This document shows positions 60,573 to 64,000 of a stretch of DNA of 64,000 nucleotides, one piece after another. Location: positions 5,305,461 through 5,369,460 of the forward strand of contig NC_134933.1 of assembly GCF_051020765.1 (NCBI RefSeq). The letters are read 5' to 3'. The first letter of the stretch is position 1, and each line of letters opens with the position of its first letter. This stretch comes from Lasioglossum baleicum (taxonomy: Eukaryota; Arthropoda; Insecta; Hymenoptera; Halictidae). The translations under genes and the position numbers were made by a program. Below the pieces are notes generated by a model, which worked only from the letters and a program-made list of their open reading frames with translations, did not search any database and was not told the origin of the DNA.

Positions 60573-63500
60573 GTAAGTGACGCAAGGCGTACACGAGGCT
60601 CGCATCGCTGCCGGAGATAAAGTAATCTCTATTGTCTAAAGCGACAATGAATAATTCGTAGGTAGGCGATAACGACGGCCGAAGCCGTCTTCAGCCGGCT
60701 GTTGCCTGCGAGTTCGAGATTTCACGAGGAAAGCTTGCGTTCCGAGACGCCTCCTTGCTATCTGCCTCGCATCGTTCAACAGCGAATCGAACGTGTACGT
60801 TTGCAAAGGTATATCCGTTAGGTAACACGCGAAAATGTAATTACGATACACCGTTAAGAGAGCCGTGAGCTCTTTGTGTCGTCTCGTTGCGGATAATTCG
60901 CGGAAAACCGCTTTCTTGCTGCTGAAACACGCGGATCGCGGAACGATCTTTCCGCACGAAACTCCGGCGAATTAAGAGCAGCAGCTCGCCGAGTCGGTTG
61001 AGAAGAATCGAATTTTTTCCATGAATCCTTAATGTCGAGTCTGAAGAGTATGCTCCTCGAGTTTCATTGCGAAATTCTAATTGCGAGTGTCGATGGAGCA
61101 TTTTAGACCTCCGTGTCGTATTGGTAATGTATACCATACACTCCTGTAAGAACCACATTTCGAAAAGCAAAAATAAAATAAAAATGTTTTCCACTTTCCA
61201 AGGCTTGTAGCAGTACATCCTAAAAGTTTCGAGTAAACACGGTGTGTAGATTTGCTGGAAAAAATTGCCGAAGTTACTTTATATCGAGCGCGTTACAGAG
61301 TTGCAGGCTCGATCGCTGTCGTCTCAATTACAGAGACTTGTGTATCCTACGGAGCCTATTTGCGGGACTATTTGTAGCAAGCGGGTTGCAACGGAAAGTG
61401 AGAAATGGCGGCCGTAACGAAGGGAAGCGAGAAGTTTAAAGGCTTTTCGCGGCGGCGTCGGATGAAACCGGCAGGAATAAATTTCCCCCGGTAAATTCAT
61501 GATCGAGCTGCCCCGAACGATATCTTCTCCACGTTCGTTTTCCCTCTCGTTAAAAGATTCACCGTGCTCGTCCCCTCCCCTCTAAAATACGTTTCTCACT
61601 CGCTCTCCCGTGTTTATCCATATCCTCTGCTCGCCGATGTTCGTTCTCTTTCGGAGATGCGCGAAATCGTAAAACCCGACGGGATTAAACAAACGGACAT
61701 TTCCGTGACACGGGAGACCGCGTGTTCTGGTAACGTATTAATGGTACGGTGGGAGTTATGTGCAACGGGCAATTGTGTTTTATTGACCAGCCGACACACG
61801 GTCACGCGTGAAAATTCCACTCGCAATTTTGCCCAACATTATACGGCGCGCGTCCCGCGCATTATTTAAAATATGCGGCCCCCGGAACGGGCCTGGAATA
61901 ATGACGGACGCGTTTTTCGGACGGTCTCCGGCCAATTTACCAGCGAAAGAGGGAGAGAGAGAGAAATAGTGAGAGTGAGCGAGCTCCGCGAGCTATTTTC
62001 TCCGTCGATTATAATTTTATGGATTATCAGCAGAAAGATTTCGTTATTCGCAATTAAAACGCCTGATCTGGATGCAGAGCCGAACAGCGGGGAAATTAAT
62101 ATTTATTCACGAAAAATATTAATCCGCCGTTTAATTCCGGCAACCACGCGGCCGCGCACGTTCCTACACCCCCTCTGTTTCCGCCTAATTTGTCAAATTT
62201 CCCCCGAACCGATTCTAGATGGACGGGACGTGTAAATACCGGCGTTCGTTTCATGAAATTTTCCACTATAATTTCGCGTTTCGTCTCTCCCGGTGTGGCC
62301 TCTTGTCTCCTTTTATTCCGCTTCTGCTTTGTATGCGATGCGTCCATGAAACCTACGCTGCCTCATTTAACGGGGATATCGATTTCATGCGTTTTTCTCG
62401 CTCGTCAAACGCCGCTACGGTGACCCGCAACAGTCAAGGATCACAAAATTATAACCGAAAAATTGTCGATCTTTGAACTCCTGTCGCCTCGTGTAAAACT
62501 CTCCACTTTCACGCTTCTGAATTGATTTTTAAAATTGAGTCTCTGCGAGGATTCGGGAACGTCGATCCTTCACCTTCGTATGTTAAATGTTAAGACTAAA
62601 AAGAAAGAGAATAACCAATACAGATGAGAACTGTGAATGGGATGTAAAATGGCGACGTCATAACTGTTACAGTGTAACGCAAGTTTCACGAAATGCGGCG
62701 TTCGTCATTCAAGTATTAAATTTATAGCCTTGACTTGTATCAGCAGACACGTATTCACGGTGGTGTCCTCCACAGATATATGTTGGACAACGGTTCTTGT
62801 TGTCGAGTACAGAGCAGCAGCAACGAAAATATCTCGGGCATTGTCGACGACTCGGTCTGAGAAAAAAAAAGCGGGAGTAGTCTCCTCGCCAGGTCTCGCT
62901 AACGAACTATTCGCGTCTGAGAAATTACCCGTTCATACCGTCCCGCTGTCAGTTCTGGGTCAGCACGGTGTATCAGAGTTTCCCGGGGCCGACATTAATA
63001 ACCCATAAATAGCGGTCCCCCGCGCAGGACCACCGTGCCAAGCTAACTTCGCCGACGCGGCGAGACGTTATGCACATGCACGTTTGTGCACGTGTTACAC
63101 CGAAGAATTCATTTCACCGGCTTGCTACGGGATAAGGAATGGGGTCCCGACCTGCCCGACCGTTTCACGCCTAACACGGCGCGAGCCAGCCACAGCGTTG
63201 TAATAATAAACATCGCAATTGCCATGCATTGCTTTCGCGGTAGTCACGAGACCACTCCCAAAGTCGTTTGTCGGTATCGGCTTGTTGCTATTCCGGTGCC
63301 TTCCGACACCGCTTCCGAGGGAAACTGGTCTATTCACCATGAAATTAGGCTACTGGCACACTGGGAATCGGCCTACTTATCACCCCTTGATCGTTACGAA
63401 ATAGTAACCCCTAACAAGACTACTCTTCTCTAGAAATATCAAGAAAGAAATCTTTCAAACGCAGGGACGGTTCTCGTGTAACAGCTGTAAAAGTGAATGA

Positions 63501-64000
63501 CTTTTATAGACACACTCTTAAATTACAAGAACATGTTTTTTTTTGTTGCATTTGTTCATTTATTTATTGGACAGCGTGCAATCATGCTAATCTGATCGGC
63601 AGTAAGCCCGTGTTTGCGTGACGTGCAGCGCCTGTCGTAGTCATGTAAATGTAAAAATGAATAATTTTCCCAAAGTGAGATAGTTCACGTTGGGATTAAA
63701 ATAACTCTCGAAAAATAACACGAAAAGTTGAACGAGTTATAACGTTCGGTAGAAAAATGACCTTTTCGTATTTAAAAAATAGACTATACGTTCTAGAAAA
63801 ATTTTGTGCATACAAAATAAACATGCTGATGGTGAAGTACGCAGCAGACTTATAACGTTACCATTCGTATAAGGGGAAAGGAAGGAATCGATTATTGGCT
63901 CCTGTTTCATGCAAATCATTCAGACTAGACTTTTATTTTGCATCTTTAATCAAATCTGGCTCTTTTAAATGTAATTCTTGTGTAATTTTTATAAACCCAC
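60573..64000. other. Non-coding stretch, no supported gene
   Basis: Frames of 60-125 codons overlap on both strands (60841-61218 minus, 61564-61869 plus, 61873-62235 plus, 63086-63433 plus) with no recognisable domains. A GA tract lies at 61947-61965. A hairpin with perfect 10-bp arms (ATTAATATTT at 62095-62104, AAATATTAAT at 62114-62123) and a GCACATGCAC/GTGCACGTG hairpin near 63071-63092 are the only structures noted. The last 600 bases are AT-rich and featureless. Confidence 0.5.
62095..62123. repeat. Hairpin with perfect 10-bp AT-rich arms
   Basis: ATTAATATTT and AAATATTAAT flank a 9-base loop. Each arm includes an ATTAAT homeodomain-like core. The complementarity is direct. Any role is unknown. 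Confidence 0.55.

Noticed and set aside
1..64000. tRNA genes, rRNA, telomeric TTAGG arrays, well-known insect microRNAs, CRISPR arrays
   Set aside because: GGTTCGA-type B boxes were found but without matching A boxes or clover-leaf pairing. None of the mature microRNA sequences I could recall (let-7, miR-1, bantam, miR-9, miR-184 and others) is present. No TTAGG arrays or spaced direct repeats were seen.

Overview
The window looks like non-coding euchromatic DNA from an arthropod, most likely an insect and plausibly a hymenopteran (ant, bee or wasp). CpG dinucleotides are abundant rather than depleted, which argues against a vertebrate. GC-rich blocks alternate with AT-rich islands of a few hundred bases. 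Simple repeats are frequent (CT/GA, CA, CGT, CACT, the pentamer GACGC). The mobile-element remnants (hAT, mariner, a non-LTR reverse-transcriptase tail) are of kinds common in insects. A bacterial or viral origin is very unlikely: frames are short, overlap on both strands, and show no operons or ribosome-binding sites. The order-level assignment is inference.

I could not recognise a single intact protein-coding gene, tRNA, rRNA, known microRNA or CRISPR array. The window is best read as a large intergenic region or very long intron. The longest frames (about 150-183 codons) lie in GC-rich, stop-poor DNA, usually have an equally long antisense frame, and some run into CT microsatellites. A few exon-like segments are recorded with low confidence: an open frame in unusually AT-rich DNA at 5140-5526, and segments bounded by plausible splice signals at 7657-7708, 13395-13486 (minus), 50991-51067 and 60433-60572.

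The best-supported features are transposon remnants and repeats. From left to right these are: two diverged tandem units (about 1789-2062); a lone mariner-like terminus (9040-9061); a CGT array (11647-11676); a foldback element with 53-bp inverted arms (12262-12503); two same-strand fragments of one non-LTR reverse-transcriptase C-terminus (about 13941-14030 and 23579-23761, minus); a duplicated AT-rich block (about 17667-17726 and 18161-18235); a complete short hAT element with 8-bp target duplication CTCATGAG (31554-31778); a possible Harbinger-like remnant carrying a GACGC array (32289-32460); a second short hAT element (48250-48766); a recent 93/89-bp tandem duplication (54073-54254); and long CT and CA microsatellites (46663-46712, 55371-55399).

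The parts do not form a pathway or a joint system. The only hints of function are regulatory: a cluster of homeodomain-type TAATTA cores at 38514-38770, the duplicated AT-rich block near 18 kb, and several perfect palindromes and hairpins. I found no convincing new biological system.
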